Below, piece by piece: positions 50,796 through 58,485 of a stretch of DNA of 64,000 bases. A program made the translations under genes and the position numbers. Origin of the DNA: a bacterium (GTDB taxonomy: Bacteria; Myxococcota; UBA727; JAUIJE01); the NCBI GenBank assembly GCA_030431455.1, contig JAUIJE010000004.1, positions 62,001 through 126,000 of the forward strand, in the 5' to 3' direction. The notes under the pieces were generated by a model that was not told where the DNA came from, did not search any database, and saw only the letters and a program-made list of their open reading frames with translations. The first letter of the stretch is position 1. Every line of letters starts with the position of its first letter.

Positions 50796-53269
50796 ACGCC
50801 CTGCAGCGGGTTCGGGCGTGGCACATCGCCACGGTCTGTGCCTTGTTCTTTGGCGCCCTGACGTATTTTCTGCACGTGCGCGCGGACTCGTTTCGCGATT
50901 CCTTCTTCAGTTTCATTCCGCTCATCGAGTCCAAGATTCTGGACACGAAGTTTAAGGTCCGCGGGCGGGTCGACACCGAGCCTCGGGTGGTCATCGCCGC
51001 GGGCGATGAAAAGACCATCGCCGACCCCGCGTTTGGTTTGTGGGGGGCGTGGGACCGATCGGTGTACGCCGACATCGTCGAGAACCTCCTCGCCGCGGGC
51101 GCGGACGTGGTGGGCTTCGATATGACCTTCGCCGATCAGGTGGGCATCGCCCCGGTGAAGGCCGAAGAGATCATGGGCCTGCTCGACGAGGCCTCGCTGG
51201 AAGAGCGCGCCGAAGCGGCCAAGCACGGCGAAGGGGTGGCCGAGCTCGCCGACGTGGCGTTGGGGCTCGAGCAGACGATTCGCGCCGCCCGGGCCGGCAC
51301 CGAGCGGTTCGGCGAGGTCCTCGACGAACACTCGAGCCGGGTCACCCAGGGCATCATTCTCAACCCCCAGTCCGACCCCGGGGCGGTGGCGGTGGCCGGG
51401 GGGCAGGCCGCGTTCCGGGCGCTTCAGGACGAGCGCTTTGAGGCCATCGCCGACTTCGGCATCGAGCACTACAGCTTCAGTCTCGTCCAGGAGACGTTCG
51501 CCAACGCGGCCGAAGGCATGGATCAAAAGGTGGTGCGCCTGGCCGAGCCGCGTCCGGTCTCGGAGCTCACCCACGTCGAGAGCATCGACGGGGAGATGGT
51601 GATCCCGCTCGAGGCGTACCTGGAGTCGGCCGAGTACATCGGGTTCTTCAACGCCACCCCCGACGACGACGGGGTGATGCGCGCGTTGCCGGTGGTGTTT
51701 CGCTACAAGGACCGGCTGTTCCCGTCGTTGTCGTTGTCGGTGGCGACCCAGGCGGTGGGCGCGAGTCCGCTTTTGGTCGGCAACAGCTTCAGCCAACAGG
51801 GCCTGCTGCAGGTGGCGATCCCCACCGAAGACGGGGGCTTGTTGGAGATTCCCGTCGACGACCGCGGCAAGCTCCTGATCAACTACCTCGGCCCATCCAA
51901 ACCCTTCGATCTCAATGACCCTGCAGACCAGCGGGGGGTGTTCCCGCGCATCTCGTTGTCGGACATTCGTCGAAACGAGTTTGACAAAGAGCTGGTCAAA
52001 GGGCGCGTGGTGTTGGTCGCGGTCACCGCCATCGGCACGTTTGACCAACGGGTAACGCCGTTCACCTCGCTGGCCCCGGGGGTCGAGACCCACGCCGCGG
52101 CGGTGCAATCCATGCTCACCGGCAACGCGTTGCGCCGGCTGGTCGGGTACGTCCAGATCGAAATGTTACTGGCTCTGCTGGTGGCGTTGGGGGGCATCTT
52201 CGTGCTCCCCCGGGTGGGGGTGGTGCCGGGGGTGCTGCTCACATTTGGGCTCTCGGTGGGTTGGGTGCTCATCGACTTCTACGGGTTGTTTCGCGAGTCG
52301 ATGTGGTTTCATCAATTGCCCCTGCAGATGCAGATCTGGGCGTCGTGGGCGGGCATCTTTACCCTCGGGTATCTCACCGAGGGCCGCGAGAAGGCGCAGC
52401 TGAAAAAGGAGTTCTCGACGGTCTTGGCCCCCACCGTCGTCGACCAGCTGCTGAAGAACCCCGAGCTCGCCGGGCTGGGCGGGGACGAACGCGAGATGAC
52501 GGTGATGTTCTCGGACATCCGTGGCTTCACCACGATGTCGGAGAAGATGAGTCCCGAGGGCCTCACCCAGTTCCTCAACGAGTACCTCACCCCGATGACC
52601 GACATCCTGATGCAGCATCAGGGCACCCTCGACAAATACATGGGCGACGCGATCATGGCGTTCTGGGGTGCGCCGATGCGGCAACCCGATCACGCCGCCA
52701 AGGCCTGCGTCGCGGCGTTGGACATGCTCGATCGCCTCGCCGAGCTGCGCGAACGATGGAGAGCCGAGGGCAAGCCCGCGATCGACATCGGCATCGGGCT
52801 CAACACCGGGCTGATGCGCGTCGGGTTCATGGGTTCGGAGCGGATGCGCAACTACACGCTCCTCGGCGACAACGTGAACCTCGGGTCGCGGCTCGAGGGC
52901 ATCAACAAACAGTACGCGACCAACATCATCGTCAGCGAGTACACCTTCAACGCGGCCAAGGCCGAGGTGCACGGCCGGGTGGTGGATCTCGTCCGGGTCA
53001 AAGGCAAACACGAGCCGGTGACCATCTACGAACTCGTCGGCCGGGGCGCGAACCCCGCCGGCCGGCTCCTCGAGAAACTGGAGCTGTTCAACGAGGGGTT
53101 GCGCTTGTACCGCAACCGCGAGTTCGAGAAGGCCCGGGACCTGTTCACCCGGGGGGTGACCGAGTTCGCGGATGGGACCGCAGGGGTCTACGTCGACCGG
53201 TGCTCCTATTTCATGGCCGACCCCCCCGGCGAAAACTGGGACGGCGTGTACGTCATGAAGACAAAGTGA
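50792..53269 (+). CDS. Adenylate cyclase with CHASE2 extracytoplasmic sensor
   Basis: An 825-residue class III cyclase. An N-terminal membrane helix (HIATVCALFFGALTYFLHV) leads to a CHASE2 domain (residues about 35-430, including VVIAAGDEKTI, GADVVGFDMTFADQVG, RISLSDIRRNE and GVETHAAAVQSML). Three closely spaced membrane helices follow (about 450-535), then the catalytic domain from about 560. All class III residues are present: metal Asp in MFSDIRGF and GDAIMAF, adenine-selecting Lys in DKYMGD and Thr in YTLLGDNVNLGSR, and the transition-state Asn and Arg in the same segment. It should make cAMP. A C-terminal tail may form a TPR-like helix pair. The next two genes encode a cAMP-receptor-type regulator and a cAMP phosphodiesterase. 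Confidence 0.93.
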   Translation: MNALQRVRAWHIATVCALFFGALTYFLHVRADSFRDSFFSFIPLIESKILDTKFKVRGRVDTEPRVVIAAGDEKTIADPAFGLWGAWDRSVYADIVENLLAAGADVVGFDMTFADQVGIAPVKAEEIMGLLDEASLEERAEAAKHGEGVAELADVALGLEQTIRAARAGTERFGEVLDEHSSRVTQGIILNPQSDPGAVAVAGGQAAFRALQDERFEAIADFGIEHYSFSLVQETFANAAEGMDQKVVRLAEPRPVSELTHVESIDGEMVIPLEAYLESAEYIGFFNATPDDDGVMRALPVVFRYKDRLFPSLSLSVATQAVGASPLLVGNSFSQQGLLQVAIPTEDGGLLEIPVDDRGKLLINYLGPSKPFDLNDPADQRGVFPRISLSDIRRNEFDKELVKGRVVLVAVTAIGTFDQRVTPFTSLAPGVETHAAAVQSMLTGNALRRLVGYVQIEMLLALLVALGGIFVLPRVGVVPGVLLTFGLSVGWVLIDFYGLFRESMWFHQLPLQMQIWASWAGIFTLGYLTEGREKAQLKKEFSTVLAPTVVDQLLKNPELAGLGGDEREMTVMFSDIRGFTTMSEKMSPEGLTQFLNEYLTPMTDILMQHQGTLDKYMGDAIMAFWGAPMRQPDHAAKACVAALDMLDRLAELRERWRAEGKPAIDIGIGLNTGLMRVGFMGSERMRNYTLLGDNVNLGSRLEGINKQYATNIIVSEYTFNAAKAEVHGRVVDLVRVKGKHEPVTIYELVGRGANPAGRLLEKLELFNEGLRLYRNREFEKARDLFTRGVTEFADGTAGVYVDRCSYFMADPPGENWDGVYVMKTK

Positions 53270-53318
53270 CGCTATGTTGGCACCATTCCCCAATGGGGGT
53301 GGAGCGGAGGGCGCGGGC

Positions 53319-53969
53319 GTGGCCAACTTGCAGGAAAAATACGGTCTGAGCCTCCAGCGGGGCGAGGTGCTTTTTCGCGAAGGCGAGACCGGCGACACAA
53401 TGTTTGTGCTTCAGAAGGGCCGCATTCGCATCACCCGGGTCATCCGCGGGGAGGAGAAGGTGCTCACCGAGCTCGGCCCGGGGGAGTTCTTTGGGGAGAT
53501 GGCGATCCTCAACAACAAAGCCCGTTCCGCCACCGCCACCGCGGTCGAGGACGCGACCCTGCTGCGGCTCGACATGCGCACCTTCACCGCGATGATCAAA
53601 GCCAACACCGAGATCGCGGTGCGCATGATCAAAAAGCTCGCCGGCCGCCTCGACGCCGCCAACGAACAGATCGAGACCTTGTTGTTGCGCGACGCCAACA
53701 GCCGCGTGGTCCACGCCCTGATCACGCTCTGCAAGACCCAGGGCGAGCCGGGGGACAACGGCGTTCGCGTCCACCTGTCCGCGGCCGAGCTGGGGGCCCG
53801 GGTGGGCCTCGAAAGCGAGATCACTTTGGGGGTGCTGTCCCGCATGCAGCGGTCCCAGCTCATCTCGGTCACCGACGACTACATTTCCGTACACGATGTG
53901 GGCAAGCTGGACGAATTCCTCGAGTTTCTCGAGATGAAAGCGCGTTTTGGCGACGCGGGCGGCCCCTGA
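53319..53969 (+). CDS. CRP/FNR-family cyclic-nucleotide-binding transcription regulator
   Basis: A 216-residue protein with an N-terminal cNMP-binding beta-roll (LQRGEVLFREGETGDTMFVLQKGRIRITR, then LGPGEFFGEMAILNNKARSATATA, containing the phosphate-binding FGEMA.L...RSA motif), the dimer helix (TFTAMIKANTEIAVRMIKKLAGRLDAANEQIETLLLRDA) and a C-terminal winged helix-turn-helix (VHLSAAELGARVGLESEITLGVLSRMQRSQLISV). The GTG at 53319 has GGAGG at eight bases; an ATG at 53274 lacks a ribosome-binding site. It lies 49 bases after the cyclase and upstream of a cAMP phosphodiesterase, so cAMP is the likely ligand. Confidence 0.9.
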   Translation: MANLQEKYGLSLQRGEVLFREGETGDTMFVLQKGRIRITRVIRGEEKVLTELGPGEFFGEMAILNNKARSATATAVEDATLLRLDMRTFTAMIKANTEIAVRMIKKLAGRLDAANEQIETLLLRDANSRVVHALITLCKTQGEPGDNGVRVHLSAAELGARVGLESEITLGVLSRMQRSQLISVTDDYISVHDVGKLDEFLEFLEMKARFGDAGGP

Positions 53970-54094
53970 CGGGGGTCTCCGGAGATGACCCAGGTCACGC
54001 TTCGGCTGCCCTCGGATGTCGCCGCGCGCGCAAATCTTGACCCACCCCCCCGCAATTGAGACCTTTTCCTCTGGATGAACAACCGACGGTCACC

Positions 54095-54916
54095 ATGCGC
54101 GTAAGGGTTCTCGGCTGCCACGGCGGTGAAACCCCCAAGCACCGCACCACCTGCTTCCTCATCGATGAACGCATCACCATCGATGCCGGAGCGGTGTGTC
54201 GCAGTCTCGACCTCGATGCCCAGACCCGCATCGACCACATGCTGATCAGCCACAGCCACATGGACCACGTCAAAGACCTGGCCCTGATGGCGGACCAGGT
54301 CATCGGTCGACGACAGACCCCGATCACGTTGCATTGTGGGCCCGAGACCGCCGAGACCCTCCGGTCGTCCTACTTCAACAACTACCTCTGGCCGGACTTC
54401 ACCCGCATCCCCACCCCGGACGCGCCGGTGATGAAAATCGTGACCCACGAGGACAACGACCTCACCTTCCTCATCGACCTCGACGAGGAGCGCGCGGGCA
54501 AAGGCTCCAACGGCAGCCTGCTGCCGGGCCAGTACCAGGTGACCTACGTGCCGGTGACCCACCCGGTCGAGTCGATGGCGATGATCATCCGCTCGGCCAC
54601 GGGCACGATCCTGTACTCATCCGACACCGGCCCCACCAAGTCGCTGTGGCACGCGGCGAACAAAGAGAACAACCTCAAGGGCCTGTTCGTCGAGCTGTCG
54701 TTCCCCAACCACATGCAGGCGCTCGCCGACGTGGCCGGTCACTTCACCCCCCAGACCCTCAAAGACGAACTCGACAAGATCGAAGGCCGGGACAAGATTC
54801 CGCTGTTCGTCTACCACCTGAAGCCGAGCTTCTACGACCAGACCAAAGACGAGCTCATGGCCCTCAAGCTCAAGAACATGCACCTGGTCGACCTCTCCGA
54901 CGAGTTTCAGTTTTAG
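54095..54916 (+). CDS. Class II 3',5'-cyclic-nucleotide phosphodiesterase
   Basis: A 273-residue metallo-beta-lactamase-fold phosphodiesterase of the PDEase_II type. It has RVLGCHGGE....HRTTCFLIDERITIDAGAV at the start, the metal motif HSHMDHVKDL (HxHxDH), VPVTHPVESMAMIIRS, ILYSSDTGPT (bridging Asp) and FVYHLKP (terminal His). Such enzymes hydrolyse cAMP. The ATG at 54095 places the first beta strand at the N-terminus; an upstream in-frame TTG at 54056 is possible. Third gene of the cyclase-regulator-phosphodiesterase set, 125 bases after the regulator. Confidence 0.9.
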   Translation: MRVRVLGCHGGETPKHRTTCFLIDERITIDAGAVCRSLDLDAQTRIDHMLISHSHMDHVKDLALMADQVIGRRQTPITLHCGPETAETLRSSYFNNYLWPDFTRIPTPDAPVMKIVTHEDNDLTFLIDLDEERAGKGSNGSLLPGQYQVTYVPVTHPVESMAMIIRSATGTILYSSDTGPTKSLWHAANKENNLKGLFVELSFPNHMQALADVAGHFTPQTLKDELDKIEGRDKIPLFVYHLKPSFYDQTKDELMALKLKNMHLVDLSDEFQF

Positions 54917-55027
54917 CGAGCTCCAAGCTCGGCTTCGCGTCACGTCGCCCGTGACTTGAACGGCGCGGTGTGAACGCGACCGTCCGGGGTCGAACGATGG
55001 TCGGCCCCAGGACAGTGGCATTGGGGG

Positions 55028-55348
55028 TTAGCCGCGGGCGAGGTGGTGCAGGGTCCCGATCACGTGGGCGAACGTGTTGACGACGTCTTGGGGAAGAGGC
55101 TCGATGTAGCCGAACGCGGACGCGACCTCGAGACAAGCCTTCGCTTCGGCCGCCGACCCGAGCGCCGTGTGGTAGCGGGCGTGGCGGTTTCGACCTCGCG
55201 AATACGATCCTTCAGCCGTGTTGAGCGGAACGCTGGACAGCGCGCGCCTGAGCTGTCGGGCCAAATCCGGGTCGTGTCGCGCAATGGTTGTGCACAGCGG
55301 TGCAACCTGATGGCAGAGCTGAATCGTGACGGAATAGATGCGAACCAT
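55028..55348 (-). CDS. Four-helix-bundle protein (23S rRNA-IVS/bAvd-like family)
   Basis: A 106-residue helical protein with AGGAGG ten bases before its ATG. The diagnostic segment is [45 protein letters not shown], matching the S.P.NIAEG..R.....(R/F)...A.GS..E....L..A...G pattern of the four-helix-bundle family. Members include proteins encoded in 23S rRNA intervening sequences and the accessory protein of diversity-generating retroelements; most are orphans of unknown function. No reverse transcriptase or rRNA is nearby, so this is an orphan. The hexanucleotide array begins about 170 bases from its start codon, divergently. Confidence 0.8.
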   Translation of the reverse strand: MVRIYSVTIQLCHQVAPLCTTIARHDPDLARQLRRALSSVPLNTAEGSYSRGRNRHARYHTALGSAAEAKACLEVASAFGYIEPLPQDVVNTFAHVIGTLHHLARG

Positions 55349-55520
55349 GTGACCTCCTGAAGGCGGACCGCGCTCGCGGACCGCGTGTGTCACTCCCTGA
55401 GGCATCGCGCGGAGGCGCGGTCCAGGGCGCGAAGCGCCGAGCGCAGCGAGGGCACCCTGGAGGGCGTCGAGCACGGTGCCAAACTCCCGACACGACGGGG
55501 CCCGCTCTCCCTCTCCGCAT

Positions 55521-56040
55521 GGGAACGGGAACGGGAATGGGAACGGGAACGGGAACGGGAACGGGAACGGGAATGGGAACGGGAACGGGAACGAGAACGG
55601 GAATGGGAACGGGAACGGGAACGGGAACGGGAACGGGAACGGGAACGGGAACGGGAACGGGAACGGGAACGGGAACGGGAATGGGAACGGGAACGGGAAC
55701 GGGAACGGGAACGGGAACGGGAACGGGAACGGGAACGGGAACGGGAACGGGAACGGGAACGGGAACGGGAACGGGAACGGAACGGGAACGGGAACGGGAA
55801 CGGGAACGGGAACGGGAACGGGAACGAGAACGGGAATGGGAACGGGAACGGGAACGGGAACGGGAACGGGAACGGAACGGGAACGGGAACGGGAACGGGA
55901 ACGGGAATGGGAATGGGAATGGGAATGGGAATTGGAATCCCTCTCCCTCTCCCTCTCCCTCTCCCTCTCCCTCTCCCTCTCCCTCTCCGCATGGGAACGG
56001 GAACGGGAACGGGAATGGGATCGGGAATGGGAACGGAACT
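55521..56040 (+). repeat. Hexanucleotide array (GGGAAC)n with an embedded (CCCTCT)n block
   Basis: From 55521 to 55938 about 70 units of GGGAAC with scattered GGGAAT and GAGAAC variants and two units that have lost one G (near 55777 and 55872). A block of eight CCCTCT units follows (55939-55986), then CCGCAT and about eight more GGGAAC-type units to 56040. The junction CCCTCTCCGCATGGGAAC occurs at both array starts (about 55509 and 55981), suggesting duplication. Each four GGGAAC units form a canonical G-quadruplex motif with 3-base loops on the plus strand. The 744-base gap (55349-56092) contains no convincing gene: the array is open in nearly every frame simply because of its composition. 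The first 170 bases are unique sequence with nothing I can assign. Confidence 0.97.
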
Positions 56041-56092
56041 GGACGGTCGATCCCCCTTTCCTTCCGTCCGATTATTCCCCACACCCCAACGA

Positions 56093-57391
56093 ATGCCCCT
56101 CTCCTTCCCCGCGGCCTACGAGCGCATCCTCGACGTCAAAAACTCCCCGAAAGAGGGTCTCAAGCGCATGGACGGCATGCTCGCCCCCCTTGGCCACCCC
56201 GAGCGGCGCACTCCATGCATTCACATTGCGGGCACCAACGGCAAGGGCAGCACCGCCGCGTTCTGCGACGCGGTCCTCCGCGCCCACGGCCACCGGGTGG
56301 GGCGCTCGACCAGCCCGCATCTCGCCTCCGTGCGCGAACGCATCGCCATCGATGGCGCGATGATCACCGAGGCGGAGTTTGTGCGGCACGAGGCGGCGAT
56401 CTTCGAGGCGGTCGCCCCCCTCACGGATCGGCCGACCTTCTTCGAGCGCATGTGTGCGATGACCTTCCTGTCGTTTGTCGAACACGACGTGGACCTCGGG
56501 GTGGTCGAGGTCGGACTCGGCGGCCGCCTGGACGGCACCAACGTCATCGAGCCCCGGGTCAGCGTGATCACCCCCATCTCCCTCGACCACACGCAGTTCT
56601 TGGGCGGCACCCTCGCCGCCATCGCCCGCGAGAAGGCTGGCATCATCAAACCCGGCCGCCCGGTGGTCATCGGCCGGCAGCCCGACGAGGCCCGGGCGGT
56701 GTTGCTCGAGGTCGCCCGGGAGCGCGCCGCGCCCGTGATCGCCTGGGGCGCGGGGTTGTCGATGACCGTGCAGGCCGGGGCGATCACCGCGCACCAACAG
56801 GGCCGGCTTCTCGTCGAGGACGCGCGGCCTTCGCTTCGCGGCGCACACCAAGCACACAACGCGGCGGTGGCCTGCGCGGCCTGCGCGGTGGCGCTCGGCG
56901 ACGGCTACGATCCCGTCCGGGCCCGCGCGGGTCTCGCGGCCACGACGTGGCCGGGCCGGTACGAGACCGTGGCCCAGGCACCGCGGGTGCTGCTCGATGG
57001 CGCCCACAACCCGGACGGGGCGCGCGTGCTGCGCGCCACCCTCGACGAGGACCAGGACCTGCGCGGGCGCCCCCTCGCCCTGGTGGTGGGGGCGACCCGG
57101 GGGCACGACGTGACCGCGTTTGCGCGCTCTTTGGGCCTAAGCGACACCCCGGTGTGGTGCAGCCAAGCGGGCGCGCCCCGCTCGATCCCGGCGGGGGACG
57201 TCGCAGCCGGGTACCGCGCGGCCGGGTACCGCCACCTGCGCGAGGGGGGCGTGGGGGAGGCGTTGTCGGTGGCCCAGCGCCACGTGGGGCCGGCGGGGGC
57301 GGTCCTGGTCACGGGCTCGCTCTACCTCGTGGGGGAGGTGCGACACGCGGTGTGTGGCGGCGCGAAGGACCCGGCGTTGGCGCCATTTTGA
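56093..57391 (+). CDS. folC: Folylpolyglutamate synthase / dihydrofolate synthase
   Basis: A 432-residue Mur-ligase-family enzyme that adds glutamate to folates. Features: [24 protein letters not shown] (P-loop), [19 protein letters not shown] (omega loop), [50 protein letters not shown] and [15 protein letters not shown]. The chosen ATG gives a standard N-terminus ([26 protein letters not shown]). The same frame remains open through the hexanucleotide array upstream, which would add about 200 residues of Arg/Glu, Asn/Gly and Gly/Thr repeats; I regard that as non-coding. There is no clear Shine-Dalgarno before the ATG. Expression may depend on the array 53 bases upstream. Confidence 0.93.
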   Translation: MPLSFPAAYERILDVKNSPKEGLKRMDGMLAPLGHPERRTPCIHIAGTNGKGSTAAFCDAVLRAHGHRVGRSTSPHLASVRERIAIDGAMITEAEFVRHEAAIFEAVAPLTDRPTFFERMCAMTFLSFVEHDVDLGVVEVGLGGRLDGTNVIEPRVSVITPISLDHTQFLGGTLAAIAREKAGIIKPGRPVVIGRQPDEARAVLLEVARERAAPVIAWGAGLSMTVQAGAITAHQQGRLLVEDARPSLRGAHQAHNAAVACAACAVALGDGYDPVRARAGLAATTWPGRYETVAQAPRVLLDGAHNPDGARVLRATLDEDQDLRGRPLALVVGATRGHDVTAFARSLGLSDTPVWCSQAGAPRSIPAGDVAAGYRAAGYRHLREGGVGEALSVAQRHVGPAGAVLVTGSLYLVGEVRHAVCGGAKDPALAPF

Positions 57392-57467
57392 GCCCCAGGC
57401 CGATTTTTTGGTCGGGGTGGGGCGCTCTGTTAGCGTTTTGGCCGGTCTGCTGACGCGAGGAGCGCCC

Positions 57468-58304
57468 ATGCGTGCGTACAACAAGTTGTGGATTGTTGGT
57501 GTGATGTTGGGGGCGACCCCCGCGCTGGCCAACTCATCGGTGCAGGTGGAGCGTGTCGAGGTCGCCGGGCAAGGCGACAGCTCGGAGTTGGTGCTGCACA
57601 CCTCGGCGCCGCCGACGTTTCAGAGTTTTTCACGGCGTGACCCCAACGTGCTCATCGTCGACTTGGTCGACGCGGAGAGCCTGGTCAGCGACGTGCAAAG
57701 CCCGGGCGGGGCGGTCCGCCAAGTGACCCTCAAGAACCACCGCGCGAAGAACGGGACCAGCGTGGCCCGGCTGACCGTGCAGTTCAGTGAGACCGTGCGG
57801 TACCGCGTGGGGGCGGAGAAGAAGCAGGTCCGGGTCAAGATCTTCCCCGGCGAGCAGATGATGCAGAAGCTGGCCAAGGCGGTGCCCCCGCAAGACCGGG
57901 TGAGCAGCGATGACCCGGTGATGTTGGCGCAGGAAGACGAGGTGGGGGCGTCCACCGACGACGGCAGCGGGGGCAGCGGCAACAAGATGACCTACATCGG
58001 GTTCAAGAACAGCGGCGACAAGAGCCGGGTGTTCGCCCGGATGAGTGAAAAGGGCGGGGAGTACGAGGTGAAGAAGGAGGGGGACAACCTCGTGGTGCTC
58101 GAAATCAAGAACGCCCGCATCCCCCTGCGCAACAACAAAAACCACCTCGACGCGACGTTCTTTGAAAGCCCGGTCAAGGTCATCACCCCGTCCGAGGTCG
58201 ACGATTCCCCGCCTTACATTCGCATCACCATCGAGATGAAAGAGAACGTCCCCTACGAAGCCAAAGTCGAGGGACGGGAGATCGCGGTGTATTTCCAAAA
58301 ATAG
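57468..58304 (+). CDS. AMIN-domain periplasmic protein
   Basis: A 278-residue protein with GAGGAG before its ATG and a signal peptide (MRAYNKLWIVGVMLGATPALA). Two AMIN-like repeats are visible: the first (VQVERVEVAGQGDSSELVLHTSAPPTFQSFSRRDPNVLIVDLVDAE, residues about 25-125) is the clearest, and a second from about residue 175 (MTYIGFKNSGDKSRVFARMS, then NLVVLEIKNARI) has the same strand order. An acidic linker separates them. AMIN domains target proteins to the septum or to secretin complexes by binding peptidoglycan, as in PilQ and AmiC. No secretin domain follows, so this is a stand-alone AMIN protein. It is followed by a terminator. Confidence 0.78.
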   Translation: MRAYNKLWIVGVMLGATPALANSSVQVERVEVAGQGDSSELVLHTSAPPTFQSFSRRDPNVLIVDLVDAESLVSDVQSPGGAVRQVTLKNHRAKNGTSVARLTVQFSETVRYRVGAEKKQVRVKIFPGEQMMQKLAKAVPPQDRVSSDDPVMLAQEDEVGASTDDGSGGSGNKMTYIGFKNSGDKSRVFARMSEKGGEYEVKKEGDNLVVLEIKNARIPLRNNKNHLDATFFESPVKVITPSEVDDSPPYIRITIEMKENVPYEAKVEGREIAVYFQK

Positions 58305-58342
58305 GGGAGAGCCGCCCGCCGCAGGTGGCGGCGAGAGCAACG

Positions 58343-58370
58343 AAGGCGTCGACCACGGTCGGCGCCTTTT
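58343..58370 (+). terminator. Intrinsic terminator after the AMIN-domain gene
   Basis: AAGGCGTCGAC (58343-58353) pairs with GTCGGCGCCTT (58358-58368) with one T-G wobble and a 4-base loop, followed by TTTT within and after the stem. Confidence 0.75.
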
Positions 58371-58485
58371 GCGTTCGGGGGCGACGAGATACACCTCGGG
58401 TCGTCGCCGCCATGCGCAACCATCGCCAGAGCTTGAACAACCTCCGGACAATCCGCCGGAGGGCGTGAGCAGAGCCAGATGCGCC

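Noticed and set aside
53274-53318. Longer N-terminus for the CRP-like regulator from ATG 53274
   Set aside because: No ribosome-binding site and Gly/Ala-rich added residues; the GTG at 53319 has GGAGG at good spacing.
55028-55348. Diversity-generating retroelement accessory gene
   Set aside because: The four-helix protein fits the family, but no reverse transcriptase, template repeat or variable repeat is in the window.
55521-56040. CRISPR-like array
   Set aside because: The repeats are contiguous hexamers with no unique spacers, and no cas genes are present.
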